Shown: positions 1 through 9,347 of the stretch, piece by piece
Layout of the letters: the number at the start of each line of letters is the position of its first letter
Numbering within the stretch: position 1 is the first letter of the stretch
Origin: Choristoneura fumiferana
Lineage: Eukaryota; Arthropoda; Insecta; Lepidoptera; Tortricidae
NCBI RefSeq assembly: GCF_025370935.1
Contig: NC_133500.1
Coordinates: forward strand, 8,900,187-8,964,186
Length of the DNA stretch: 64,000 bases
Direction: 5' to 3'
The notes under the pieces: generated by a model
Databases searched by the model: none
What the model saw: the letters and a program-made list of their open reading frames with translations, nothing else
What the model was told of the DNA's origin: nothing
Made by a program: the position numbers and the translations under genes

Positions 1-37
1 AACGTTTGATGATTAAGTTTGATGACGAGAACAATCT

Positions 38-503
38 ATATTTAATGAAATAAGCCCGGATATCTCACGTCTTAAATCGAGTTTAGCTCAACATAGCCCC
101 TAGGCAATGCAATTATTGCAGCCCCTTTTTAGCCGTTTATAGTCACAGCTCTTTTCTAGTTCAATCAAATCATCTGACAGCATGCGTCGAAAGAAATCAA
201 TAATCAATGTTATATTTAACTTATATTATATTATTCTGATTTGTGGTGTGCAAAATAATAATATTTGTATTTGTATTGTATTGTATTGTCATTGAGGTTA
301 CAAATGTTCCAATAAAATTTTCACTTTATGAAATATTTTTAATTTCTTTCCCCCGCGCGCGGGGCCCTATCCTAGCCTAAGCGGGGCCCCTAGGCAAGTT
401 GCCTACTGTGCCTAATTGTTAATCCGGCCCTACCGCAGAGTCGCGTTGCTCCTAGACGAAGAGGATTAAGACGTGAGTTATCCGGGATTATTTCATTAAA
501 TAT
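38..503. repeat. Inverted-repeat (MITE-like) element
   Basis: About 38 bases at the left (ATTTAATGAAATAAGCCCGG...) return as reverse complement at 465-503. The interior is non-coding and includes a GC-rich patch around 350-400. It lies in the SNW1 intron that runs off the window, or beyond it. No transposase is visible. Confidence 0.6.
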
Positions 504-567
504 GAGTGAGTCTCACGTCAAAGTACGATCTATTTAATTATTTGTTCCTGTTAAAGGGCCCACCCGG

Positions 568-823
568 TATCTGCCCTCATAAGGCAATTGGCAGCATCTC
601 AAAAAAAAATAACTTTTGAGTTATTTATACCATCACATAGCTTGGAACAACCTCTATCAGATGAACTAAGCAAACTGACCATATCTTGTCTACAACTTGA
701 TCAGAAGCCCCTTGGATTATTTTTCGTATCTCAATTTTTTCAACAATTATGTTACACATTTACTCTGTTTACTCGAAATGTCTAAAAATGAGATACTGCC
801 AACTGCCTTATGAGGGCAATATA
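568..823. repeat. Inverted-repeat (MITE-like) element
   Basis: Terminal arms of about 34 bp containing TGCCCTCATAAGGCA face each other at 568-602 and 788-823. The interior of about 185 bp has no credible gene; the short reading frame inside it has no ATG and is not conserved sequence that I recognise. Confidence 0.65.
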
Positions 824-848
824 GGTCTCGCTAGATAATGAATGATAC

Positions 849-3298
849 CCTTGGCGTTCTTCCAGTGCGAGACGCAGGGCGGCACCTTCCAGTCGCGCTG
901 CTGCTTGACGGAGACGCGCCGCGGCGGCGAGTGCAGCACGGGCGCGGGCGGGGACGGCGCCGCGCGCGGGATCTTCTTGTTGATCTGGAAGCGCGGAGGC
1001 TCCATCGGGTCCGACTGGGCTTCCACCATCCTGGGGGCAAACGAATACATGGGTTCTACGAGCGTTTCAACCGCTATCGGTTACCTGTCGCATATATTGA
1101 TGAAATGAGAGACCAAAGCAAGAAACTTTAATGAACTACTGTGTAATTTTTATATGACGTCCTGAGGAGACCCAGCCCCCAAAAATACTTATCAATTTTA
1201 GTACTTAGTAGTAACAGGTTATCAGAAACACTATTTGGACATTTATTATATTTTTTATTAGAAAATAAGATCGAAATCGAAACATAAGCATAAAAAAAAT
1301 TGATATTACGTTACGGAGGCAATGTTTACCTGATGACGCGCTGCTTGGCGCCCGAGTTGAAGGCGCCGCCCTGCTGCGCCGGCGTGTAGCGGATGTACTG
1401 CGCGGGAGCCTGCCGACAAACTCACTATACAAGCGCTTGTAAGCTCACTGCCTTGCGCCATTTAAACTGTTTGCCTTAATGCATGTTCACACTATGCCAG
1501 TAAAATCATCTTGCAGCGCTTGATCAACTTGTAACTTGTTAGCCCTGCAGGCCGGTTATGTAATACTACTGGCAAGATTATACTGGCATTAATACAGAGT
1601 CATGAGAAAAGACTTCACCAACATGCAAATGTTGAGGCAATCCAGCTTTTAGACAAGACTTTGCCTCAGCCCAGTGTAGTAGCCGCGGCCACAATTAAAA
1701 ATTGTTGTTATGCTATGACAAAATTTTGGGTTTCTATTTAATGTCATCTCAGTTACGAAACCATAAAAATGAAAGTTTCAACTTACAGCCTTGGGAGCGG
1801 CCTTGACAGGCAGTGCAGCTGAAATCTTGGCATTGGTAAGTTTCTCCAATGCTAACTTAGTCTTCTCGGTGATGTCCTGGATGTCGTCCTCGGAAGGTTT
1901 CTGGAGAGACGGATCTTCTTCTGCCAAGACTTCTGAAGGCAGCAGGTCTGTCAGCTTAGAGTAAATTATCTGAAAAAGCAAAGAAAACATTTTATCCGGT
2001 CAGCAAGCAACAGAAAGAAGCATCTTAAGCTTGCGAAGAATACAAAAATAAATTTTGTAACACCCATGTATTTGTATCACACCTTATCAGCTCCATGGCC
2101 TTGTCTCGCTATAGCAGAATACTTGACTTTCCCTGTCTCATCCAGCTGGACTGCCAAGGCATTGGAGGTGCTCTCCTTGCCTCGGGCTCCCATGCTCAAG
2201 GGGTATTGTGCCACATGGATCTCGGGGAATGCTCCTCCATCTGGAATTTAGAAAAAAAAATGTTTATTATAACACCAGGAGATTACAATAAATCATTATA
2301 TAGTGGATATCAAACTAGGCTGAGCCTGTATCTTGGGAGTTTTGCTTACTTTTGATGACAAGGAGGATGGGCAGTCAAAAACTACAAGTCTGCTTACGTA
2401 ATTCTTGAATAACCCCTTAACGTCAGTCTCTGATCTGAGTTGTAAACTTGTGAGAAGTAAGTCTCATACCTCCAAAATCCTCCTCTGCTCTCGGCACCCA
2501 GCCCTTCCGCTGGCCATACGGGGGCACGCTGGTCTGAGACACCACCAGCGCACTGCCCACGCGCATTGCTTTGAGCTCGTCATCACGATCCCACACCTGT
2601 TGTGTCGGTGCAGGTAGTAAACTGGAATAACAATCCTAATGATTAGATTATGGAAAATATTTTTATACAATGAAATTATTGAATTATGACATCCTGAAAT
2701 AATTTATATATGAATATAGGTGGTGAAATAGTACTTTATATTATTTGACTTGAAAAATGGAAGAGGTTATCAATTTGGTTGAATTTTTTTTTTTAATGTA
2801 GCCATTTAGGTCACACTTGTTTGTAATGCTGTTGATTCTAAAAAAGGATTAGAAAGGATTACATTACAATATCAAACACTTTCTGTTGGATTCCCGGAAG
2901 ATATTATAAATGAGTTAGTTGCATTGCATAGCTTTGAAAAGAGATTACACGAATATGACTGGAATGTTACATTTTGTAACATTTAGTGTAATTAGAGTAG
3001 AATTCAGCATTTGACAAAAAGTTAATCAAAATAAGTAGGCTTGACTTTTGCGAAGGAAAGTATAAAACCTTATGTTTATTTAATTTCACCACGATAAATA
3101 GGATAATACAACGTCTGTGACACAATGACATATGTATATGAAAAAAAATCGTAATTCCAGGTATCACAGTGCAAATTAAGCTATAGCTCGAGTTTTAAAA
3201 GGCACTTGGGATTTAAAACATACGATTCTATAGCTAGAAAACACTTAAAATTCGATTTTATAAAACAAAAACACAACACACCTCGTTAACGACGCCAT
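849..3298 (-). CDS. SNW1: SNW domain-containing protein 1 (SKIP/Bx42), 5' six exons
   Basis: This is the spliceosome component and transcription co-regulator SNW1 (Prp45/SKIP; Bx42 in flies), acting in the nucleus. Exons by descending coordinate: 3282-3298, 2470-2621, 2083-2240, 1787-1969, 1330-1409 and 849-1030. All junctions are GT-AG and phases join without a break into 257 codons plus one base. The start MASLTSLLPAPTQ, then PPYGQRKGWVPR, DGGAFPEIHVAQYPL, KVKYSAIARQG, YIRYTPAQQGGAFNSGAKQR and DPMEPPRFQINKKIPR match the family in order. The protein is usually about 540 residues, so the C-terminal half lies left of the window; after base 849 the intron begins with GTATCA. One oddity is that the namesake Ser-Asn-Trp reads Ser-His-Trp here (about residue 250). 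The gene is divergent from NC2-alpha, with transposons in between. Confidence 0.96.
2295..2345 (+). repeat. LINE-tail-like repeat fragment in an SNW1 intron
   Basis: The motif AGTGGATATCAAACTAGGCT followed by GAGCCTGTATCTTGGGA reappears, reverse-complemented and diverged, at 53515-53565. This shows it is a dispersed repeat rather than SNW1 coding sequence. Confidence 0.5.
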
Positions 3299-3685
3299 TT
3301 TCACTTTTGGATTGATGGTTTTTTTTTTTTATAGAATGAATGAAAGAATCAACTGTCATGTCATGTAATTTTTTTTTTAAGATTTTATGGCCTGGAAACT
3401 TTGTTTTTTAAGCAAAATACAGTGACCACAAGATGCCACAAGACCACAACTACGAAATTCGAGAGTCGTTCCGTCCCTCTGAATTTAGAGCGTTTTCACA
3501 TTATCCGATCCGATATCGGTATTGGACGACGATAGACAACATCTGACAGCCGACACCATGAGCTGCTTTCACATATTTTCGACAAAATCGTTCCGATACG
3601 GCCGGCTCAAAATAGCCACCACACCAACCACGCATCGGGCTCTGCGCACACAGAGACAATTTAGATACACGCATAGCACACATAC

Positions 3686-3828
3686 TGTTAGAGTTTAAAT
3701 AAAATATAACACGTAATGGTAGACGATGTTTATTGTGCGGAAGCACATCTTGAAGTAGATCACAATGGATATGTCAATCATGACAATATTATTTTTCTTT
3801 ACTAGACATAAACAACAAAACCTTAACA
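3686..3828 (-). repeat. Copia 3' LTR
   Basis: Identical to 7977-8119. It is bounded by the target duplication CATAC on the outside and the polypurine tract on the inside. It lies about 390 bp upstream of the SNW1 start codon and in the same orientation. Confidence 0.97.
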
Positions 3829-3993
3829 CCCCCCCTCAATATTAACTTCAGTTAAAATTGCAATCATTAAGTATTAACAGGGGTAATACAAATATATAGA
3901 CTCATAAAACATACACAGCACTATTATTCATTTCATTACTAGTACTAACTAACTACACTAACATAAACATTGACACTTCAGCATTAAATAAAC

Positions 3994-6900
3994 TCACAAT
4001 ACTTTAAGTTTTTCTACAAAATAATTGTGTTTCACACTGCCCAATGGCTTAGTGAATATATCCGCGATATTTTCGTTAGTTGGAACGTATGACATTTTAA
4101 ACATGTTCTTATTGTAACAATCTTTGATAAAATGATATTTTATATCAATATGTTTGGTTCTGTTACTGTTTTCGTTACAGTCGATCATTCGTAAAGCACT
4201 TTGATTATCGATTTGTAAGTACGATTTAATATCATTATAGCCAAAATTAGATAATATACCTTTTAAATAGACGAGTTCCGTTGTAGCCATGGCTGCTGCC
4301 ACGTACTCCGCCTCTGCAGTCGATAGAGCGATTGTCTGCTGTTTCTTTGTGAACCATGATACCAAATTACTATTATGAAAAATAGCACAACCACTTACGC
4401 TTTTCCTGTCGACGTTGCTCGCCCAATCCGCATCAGTATAGCATAACACTTGTTTGTCTTGCGTCTTCGTGTATGTCAGGCATTTGTGCGAAGTTAATTT
4501 TAAATATCTTAATACCCTTTTCGCTGATGTCCACGTAGTATTTGTTGGCTTGTCTAGAAATCTACTTAAATACGACGTAGCAAAAGTAATATCTGGACGT
4601 GAGACTGTGGAGATGTAAATAAGGCATCCAATCAACTCACGATAAGGCACATCAATTACAGTTTCTTCTTCTTTGATTGGAGTTCCTTGTTCCATAGGCG
4701 TCTGTGTTCCTTTGCAATCCGTCATTCCAAATTTTTCTAGTACTTTCTCAATCAATTTAGTTTGGCTAATTTTCAGCTTATCATGTTCTCTTTTTATTTC
4801 CATACCTAAGTATTCTCTGACTTCACCCAAATCTCTTATCTTAAATTCTTGTTTCAGCTTCTCAATTGTTTTCTTTATCTCTGTAGTTTTTCCCGTTATT
4901 AAAATGTCATCAACCCAAATAAGTAGCCATACGTTGGCTTTGTAGTACAAACAGAAATCATATTTCGATTGTTCAAATCCTTGTGTTACTATATAATTAT
5001 GAAATCGGTCATTCCAACATTTTGGAGCTTCTCTCAATCCATATAACGATCTTTGTAGTTTTAATACTTTTCCCGCTGAAACCTCAACGCCCTCTGGTGG
5101 CTTTATGTACACTTCTGTGTGCAGATATCCATTCAAAAAAGCAGTTTGAACATCCAGTTGTTTCATAGGAAAATTGTCTTGTACTGCGTGGCTAAACATC
5201 ATTCTTATTGTCGATACTCTTGCAACAGGTGAATAAACATTGTGAATGTTATCCGTCTGAAAACCTTTAGCTACTAATCTCGCTTTCTTTCTTCCATCTT
5301 GTTTCGTCTTAAATATCCATTTTGTATCTATGGCTTTCTTTCCTCTAGGTAATTCGGCTTCTTTCCAGGTATTCAACTCTTCAAGTGACTTTATTTCTTC
5401 ATTTATTGCTTTTTTCCATTCTTCTCCTTTGTCTACAGCTTCTTTATAACTACGCGGGTCTGAGTCCGCTATTAGAGAAAATGCTATATTTGCATCATAC
5501 ATTTCCTCTTCTGCTGTGTAATAATCTTCGAATCGAGGTGGTGGCCTCCTATCTCTTTGTGGCCTTTGTGGTGCTTCTTGTGCTTCTCTTCGTACTTCGT
5601 CGCTTGTATCTTGTTCTATTGGTTGCTCCTCTTCATTCGTAGTTTGTTTATTACAGTTTTGTTCTATTTCATCATCTTCGTCATCATTCTGTTTACTTAT
5701 TCTCTGATCATTCTGTTCTTTGATATTTTTCTCGTATACAAAATCATTCTCATCAAATCGTACATCTCTAGATATTAATATAAGGTCTGCTTTCGGATCC
5801 CATAAGCGGTAACCGTTTGATGCATATCCAATCATTCGCATTTCCTTAGCTCGTTTTTCTAGTTTGTCGCCTCTGGGCATAGTTACTACCCAGGCTTTGC
5901 TACCGAATACTCGTAATCTCGATAAGTCAGTCTTACCTCTCATAATGGCTTCAGGCGTTTTAAAGTTTACAGCTGTCGAAGGGCATCTATTTATTTGGTA
6001 GGTTGCGCATAAAATTGCTTCACCCCACAGATATTTTGGTAAATTCGTTTCTACTAGCAGTGTCCTTGCCCTGTCCATCAAACTTCTGTTCATTTTTTCT
6101 GACACACCGTTCTGTTGTGGCGAATACGCTTGTGTATACTGGATTCTTATTCCTCGTTCTCTGCAAAAAAGTTCAAAAAAGTTATTTTTGAATTCTCCGC
6201 CGTTGTCGCATCGTATTTTGTTTACTTTTGTTGCGTATTCTATCTCTAATCTCCGAATGTACTCGATTAAGTTGGCAGTGGCTTCGCTTTTACGTTTTAA
6301 AAGATATGTACAACAAAAATGTGAAAAATCATCTATTATTACTTGGTAATATATTTCTCCGTTGATACCAGGTGTACGTTGAGGACCTGCAATATCAGTG
6401 TGTATTAACTCACCTATGTAAGTTGAACGTGGCCTCTTGACAGGTACGAAAGGTAATCGCGTCGCCTTACTCATCATGCAAGGAGAGCAGGGTTTGTTGC
6501 TAGTCGGCAGCCGCATCCAATGTAGACTTCTTCGGTTGAGGTGACCCAATCTTCTGTGCCACAAGTCGTCGTCGCTTAAAGCTGCGCTACAAGTCGCTAA
6601 ACATATTTCGGCATTTAATAGAAATAAATTACCTATGCAAGAACCAAACACATAGATATTAGAATTTTTCCTGCCTATTTTTACATTTTGTTTACTAAAA
6701 ATTACGTGAAAGTCATTTTGAACCATTTTCTTCACTGACATTAAATTGAAGGATAGATTTTTGACAATCAACGATTCTAAATTTATTGTCACATCGTTAC
6801 ATTTCATTAATATGCAACCTTTTTTCTCGGCCATTAGGTAGTCTCCGTTTGCGATGTAAATTTTGATCGGTGTTTCTAAAGTTTTGACGTTGGTCATACA

Positions 6901-7791
6901 TTTTTCGTAATCTTCGTTAATCATATGCTCTGTACATCCTGAATCGATTACCCATTCTATGTTTCCGTTCGTAGGTCTTGATGGTTCTTTGATTTTTCCT
7001 GTTGTCCAAAAATTAAAATGCTTTTGTCCGGTTTCTTCGAATGCTATGTTTCCATAATGGTTGGGATGCCGTGAATATCTTTGGTAACGGTTGTTCGTTC
7101 TTCCTCGTCCGCGTCCGCGACCTCGGCTATGCCAGCAATTCTTGTAGCAGTCTCTTGATAGGTGTCCTGGTTTTTTGCAGGTATAACATGTAACGAATGC
7201 TGTATCCTGACTGTTGTTGGTTGGCATTTCTTGCACTTTTAACTCTTCGTCCAGTAGTCTAGCTCTCACGAAATCTAGTTTTAACGTACTTTCTTGGAAC
7301 CCCGTATTGCATTCGATGGCAGTTATTACATGGTCGTACTTCTCTTGTAGGCCTGTTAGTAGATAAGCGATTTTGTCTCGTTCTGTTAAGGAGTCTCCAG
7401 CACACTCCAATTCACTGGTTATACTGTCAAAATTTTCAAAATAGTTTTCTAATTTTTGGTCTGGTGATTGTTTTAGGTTTATTAACTTTCGCCTTAAAAG
7501 TATGGTAGATATAACGCTCTTCCTCTGGAATATTTCTTTTAATATGTCTAACATATTCCTTGCGCTGTCGCATTTTGTAATTATATTTAAATATTTGTCT
7601 GGGAGACATTGAACAATAATATTTTTGGCTTTTGCATTGGCTTTCTTAATCTCTTCCTTATTTAATTTACTTACATTTTCATCTTCTTGTATAATACCCC
7701 ATAATCCTTTTTCTTCTAGAACGCATTTTACACGGTAAAGCCAATTATTAAAGTTTTCAGCTTTTAGTTGCGGAAAATTCGACGAAGCCAT
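3994..7791 (-). CDS. Copia gag-pol polyprotein (1265 aa)
   Basis: A single uninterrupted frame encodes Gag, protease, integrase, reverse transcriptase and RNase H in copia order. Visible motifs are: a Gag domain starting MASSNFPQLKAENFNNWL; a CCHC zinc knuckle CYTCKKPGHLSRDC (about 202-215); an Arg/Gly-rich stretch; the protease DSG (283-285); the HHCC pre-integrase WHRRLGHL (411-418); the integrase triad D465, D529 and E565; the RT core with DVQTAFLNG and WVDD (959-962); and RNase H motifs CYTDADWAS and AEAEYVA. The RT box reads W-V-D-D where copia elements usually have Y-V-D-D; both catalytic aspartates are present. With no stop or frameshift the element may be active; I cannot test that. 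Confidence 0.97.
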   Translation of the reverse strand: MASSNFPQLKAENFNNWLYRVKCVLEEKGLWGIIQEDENVSKLNKEEIKKANAKAKNIIVQCLPDKYLNIITKCDSARNMLDILKEIFQRKSVISTILLRRKLINLKQSPDQKLENYFENFDSITSELECAGDSLTERDKIAYLLTGLQEKYDHVITAIECNTGFQESTLKLDFVRARLLDEELKVQEMPTNNSQDTAFVTCYTCKKPGHLSRDCYKNCWHSRGRGRGRGRTNNRYQRYSRHPNHYGNIAFEETGQKHFNFWTTGKIKEPSRPTNGNIEWVIDSGCTEHMINEDYEKCMTNVKTLETPIKIYIANGDYLMAEKKGCILMKCNDVTINLESLIVKNLSFNLMSVKKMVQNDFHVIFSKQNVKIGRKNSNIYVFGSCIGNLFLLNAEICLATCSAALSDDDLWHRRLGHLNRRSLHWMRLPTSNKPCSPCMMSKATRLPFVPVKRPRSTYIGELIHTDIAGPQRTPGINGEIYYQVIIDDFSHFCCTYLLKRKSEATANLIEYIRRLEIEYATKVNKIRCDNGGEFKNNFFELFCRERGIRIQYTQAYSPQQNGVSEKMNRSLMDRARTLLVETNLPKYLWGEAILCATYQINRCPSTAVNFKTPEAIMRGKTDLSRLRVFGSKAWVVTMPRGDKLEKRAKEMRMIGYASNGYRLWDPKADLILISRDVRFDENDFVYEKNIKEQNDQRISKQNDDEDDEIEQNCNKQTTNEEEQPIEQDTSDEVRREAQEAPQRPQRDRRPPPRFEDYYTAEEEMYDANIAFSLIADSDPRSYKEAVDKGEEWKKAINEEIKSLEELNTWKEAELPRGKKAIDTKWIFKTKQDGRKKARLVAKGFQTDNIHNVYSPVARVSTIRMMFSHAVQDNFPMKQLDVQTAFLNGYLHTEVYIKPPEGVEVSAGKVLKLQRSLYGLREAPKCWNDRFHNYIVTQGFEQSKYDFCLYYKANVWLLIWVDDILITGKTTEIKKTIEKLKQEFKIRDLGEVREYLGMEIKREHDKLKISQTKLIEKVLEKFGMTDCKGTQTPMEQGTPIKEEETVIDVPYRELIGCLIYISTVSRPDITFATSYLSRFLDKPTNTTWTSAKRVLRYLKLTSHKCLTYTKTQDKQVLCYTDADWASNVDRKSVSGCAIFHNSNLVSWFTKKQQTIALSTAEAEYVAAAMATTELVYLKGILSNFGYNDIKSYLQIDNQSALRMIDCNENSNRTKHIDIKYHFIKDCYNKNMFKMSYVPTNENIADIFTKPLGSVKHNYFVEKLKVL

Positions 7792-7976
7792 TTTCTTTTT
7801 ATTTTCTTGACGTTTTTATTTTTCAGTTGACACTTTTCGACGACTTTTGTTTTACATCTTCATTTTTCTTATTTCAATTTGTCTACATATTATTTACATT
7901 TTGTACTTTTACATATTTATTCACTATATTTATCTTTATATTGATGTTATATCTTCTTTATTGATAGCCCATAACC

Positions 7977-8119
7977 TGTTAGAGTTTAAATAAAATATAA
8001 CACGTAATGGTAGACGATGTTTATTGTGCGGAAGCACATCTTGAAGTAGATCACAATGGATATGTCAATCATGACAATATTATTTTTCTTTACTAGACAT
8101 AAACAACAAAACCTTAACA
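7977..8119 (-). repeat. Copia 5' LTR
   Basis: The right-hand LTR on the plus strand, which is the 5' LTR of the minus-strand element. It is identical to the other LTR and is followed inside by the half-tRNA primer-binding site at 7967-7976. Confidence 0.97.
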
Positions 8120-8417
8120 CATACAAGCCTTGTCGTTAGACAGCCCACGGGCGTCCGATGGTGCCGTGAACATATCGGTGTCGGCTCCGATATCCGATAT
8201 CGGCCCGGACAATGTGAAAGATAGGTACATATTTCATACATTTTACTTGCCTCGATATGGTATCAATCGTTGTCCGATACCGATATCGGATTGGATAATG
8301 TGAAAACGCTCTTATACTATTTATAATACGAGTGAGAGAGACGATACGATACGAACTTCGAATTTCGGAGTAGGCCCTCACTGACCTCACTCAGCTTTCC
8401 ATTACTTTGAATACGTT

Positions 8418-8875
8418 TTTAGGGTTCCGTACCTCAAAAGGAAAAAATGGAACCCTTATAGGATCACTTTGTTGTCTGTCTATCCGTCTGTCAAGACCCT
8501 TTTTTCAGGAACACGTGAAGGTCTCAAGCTGAAATTGATATCGAATACTCATATCTGCGGTCCCTTGAAGCCTTGAAAAAATCAAACTTTTAAGTCAACG
8601 CAATCAAAAGTTACAGTCATTACATTAACTATAGGGTACTTCCAGTTGTCATAGAAACTTGAAATTTGGTGTTTGTGAAGGTAGCTATAATAACACAACT
8701 TGCTACGTACAACTGCGTACGTTTTGCTTAGGAGCAGGGCTCTGCTTATACTGGATGTATTAAATCACTCGGAAAAAGCGGCAAATATCTTTAACACACG
8801 ATTCCCGTTTACATACTTATAAATGTGTACAGAACCCTCAGTGCGCGAGTCCGACTCGCACTTACCCGGTTTTTT
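8418..8875. repeat. Dispersed repeat (GGTTCCGTACC ... GCGCGAGTCCGACTCGCACTT type)
   Basis: The repeat starts AGGGTTCCGTACCTCAAAAG and ends near GCGAGTCCGACTCGCACTTA followed by CCGGTTTTTT. The ending recurs at 14083-14130, and fragments recur near 12020-12045 and 12310-12330. This repeat type is very common in lepidopteran genomes. It is non-coding. Confidence 0.7.
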
Positions 8876-9347
8876 GCAGGGAGGGTAAAAATTTTGTTAC
8901 ATATTATTAAGTAGTAATCTGTGTCAATCTATGAAGATAAGTAAGTAAATAAATATTTCGTATTCAATTCTTTTTAAGATAGATGCGCAAAGCCAGAAAA
9001 AAAAAATTACATTAAAAAGACAAAGGTGCTGTATTTTAAACTGCCAATTGAAAAACTTTTGAATTTATTTACTAAAACTGTCCGTTCATTGCTTATTTAA
9101 ATATAATTTAACAATAAGTATAATATTAAAAATATCAAAATGTGTCATTATAACAAAATAAATGTGGCTATCATCAAAAAATCAAATAAGAAAAAAATAT
9201 GGCAAAACTGTCATTTTCGTATATAAATGAAGGCTGCGAAACGTCTCTCCTTTATAACCTCAAAAATGCGCGAGATGCATCAAACTCCTATGGTGAAGTG
9301 AGCTTTTTCTAATCCTTAATTAGTGCTAAAGTGAACGGATTGCCACA
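8876..9347. other. AT-rich 5' flank of NC2-alpha
   Basis: I see no gene or clear repeat here. Together with 3299-3449 this is the original space between the divergent SNW1 and NC2-alpha genes before the transposons inserted, so both promoters should lie in these two stretches. No TATA box or other core element can be assigned. Confidence 0.5.

Larger units (their letters stand above)
3686..8119 (-). mobile_element. Ty1/copia LTR retrotransposon, apparently full length and intact
   Basis: Two 143-bp LTRs (3686-3828 and 7977-8119) are identical base for base and end in TGTTA/TAACA. They are flanked by the 5-bp target duplication CATAC (3681-3685 and 8120-8124). In element orientation (minus) the 5' LTR is at 7977-8119. 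Directly inside it, GGTTATGGGC (7967-7976) is complementary to the anticodon arm of initiator tRNA-Met, the half-tRNA primer site known from Drosophila copia. A purine tract (GAGGGGGGG) at 3829-3837 abuts the 3' LTR. One long reading frame fills the interior. The identical LTRs imply a recent insertion. Confidence 0.97.
3488..8311. mobile_element. MITE (PIF/Harbinger-like), interrupted by a Copia element
   Basis: The terminal inverted repeats begin GAGCGTTTTCACATTATCC at 3488 and end GGATAATGTGAAAACGCTC at 8311, both running on through CCGATATCGGTAT. They are flanked by TTA at 3485-3487 and 8312-8314, a 3-bp target duplication. Without the inner retrotransposon it is about 385 bp. The TTA duplication fits PIF/Harbinger, but the assignment rests only on that. 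Confidence 0.8.
3450..8375. repeat. Palindromic repeat A (outermost of a three-level nest), split copy
   Basis: The left half (3450-3487: CTACGAAATTCGAGAG...CCGTCCCTCT) and right half (8312-8375: TTATACTATTTATAATACGAG...GAACTTCGAATTTCGGAGTAGG) together equal one copy of the foldback repeat seen intact at 12052, 12178, 15505, 38255 and 59848. The other copies have TTATACTATTT at the centre. Here the centre is interrupted at that TTA by a second element. Confidence 0.8.

Noticed and set aside
588..785. 65-codon frame as a small gene
   Set aside because: It lies between the inverted arms of a MITE, starts without ATG and has no conserved content that I recognise.
3501..3746. Minus-strand 81-codon frame
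   Set aside because: It spans MITE termini and the copia LTR, so it is transposon sequence.
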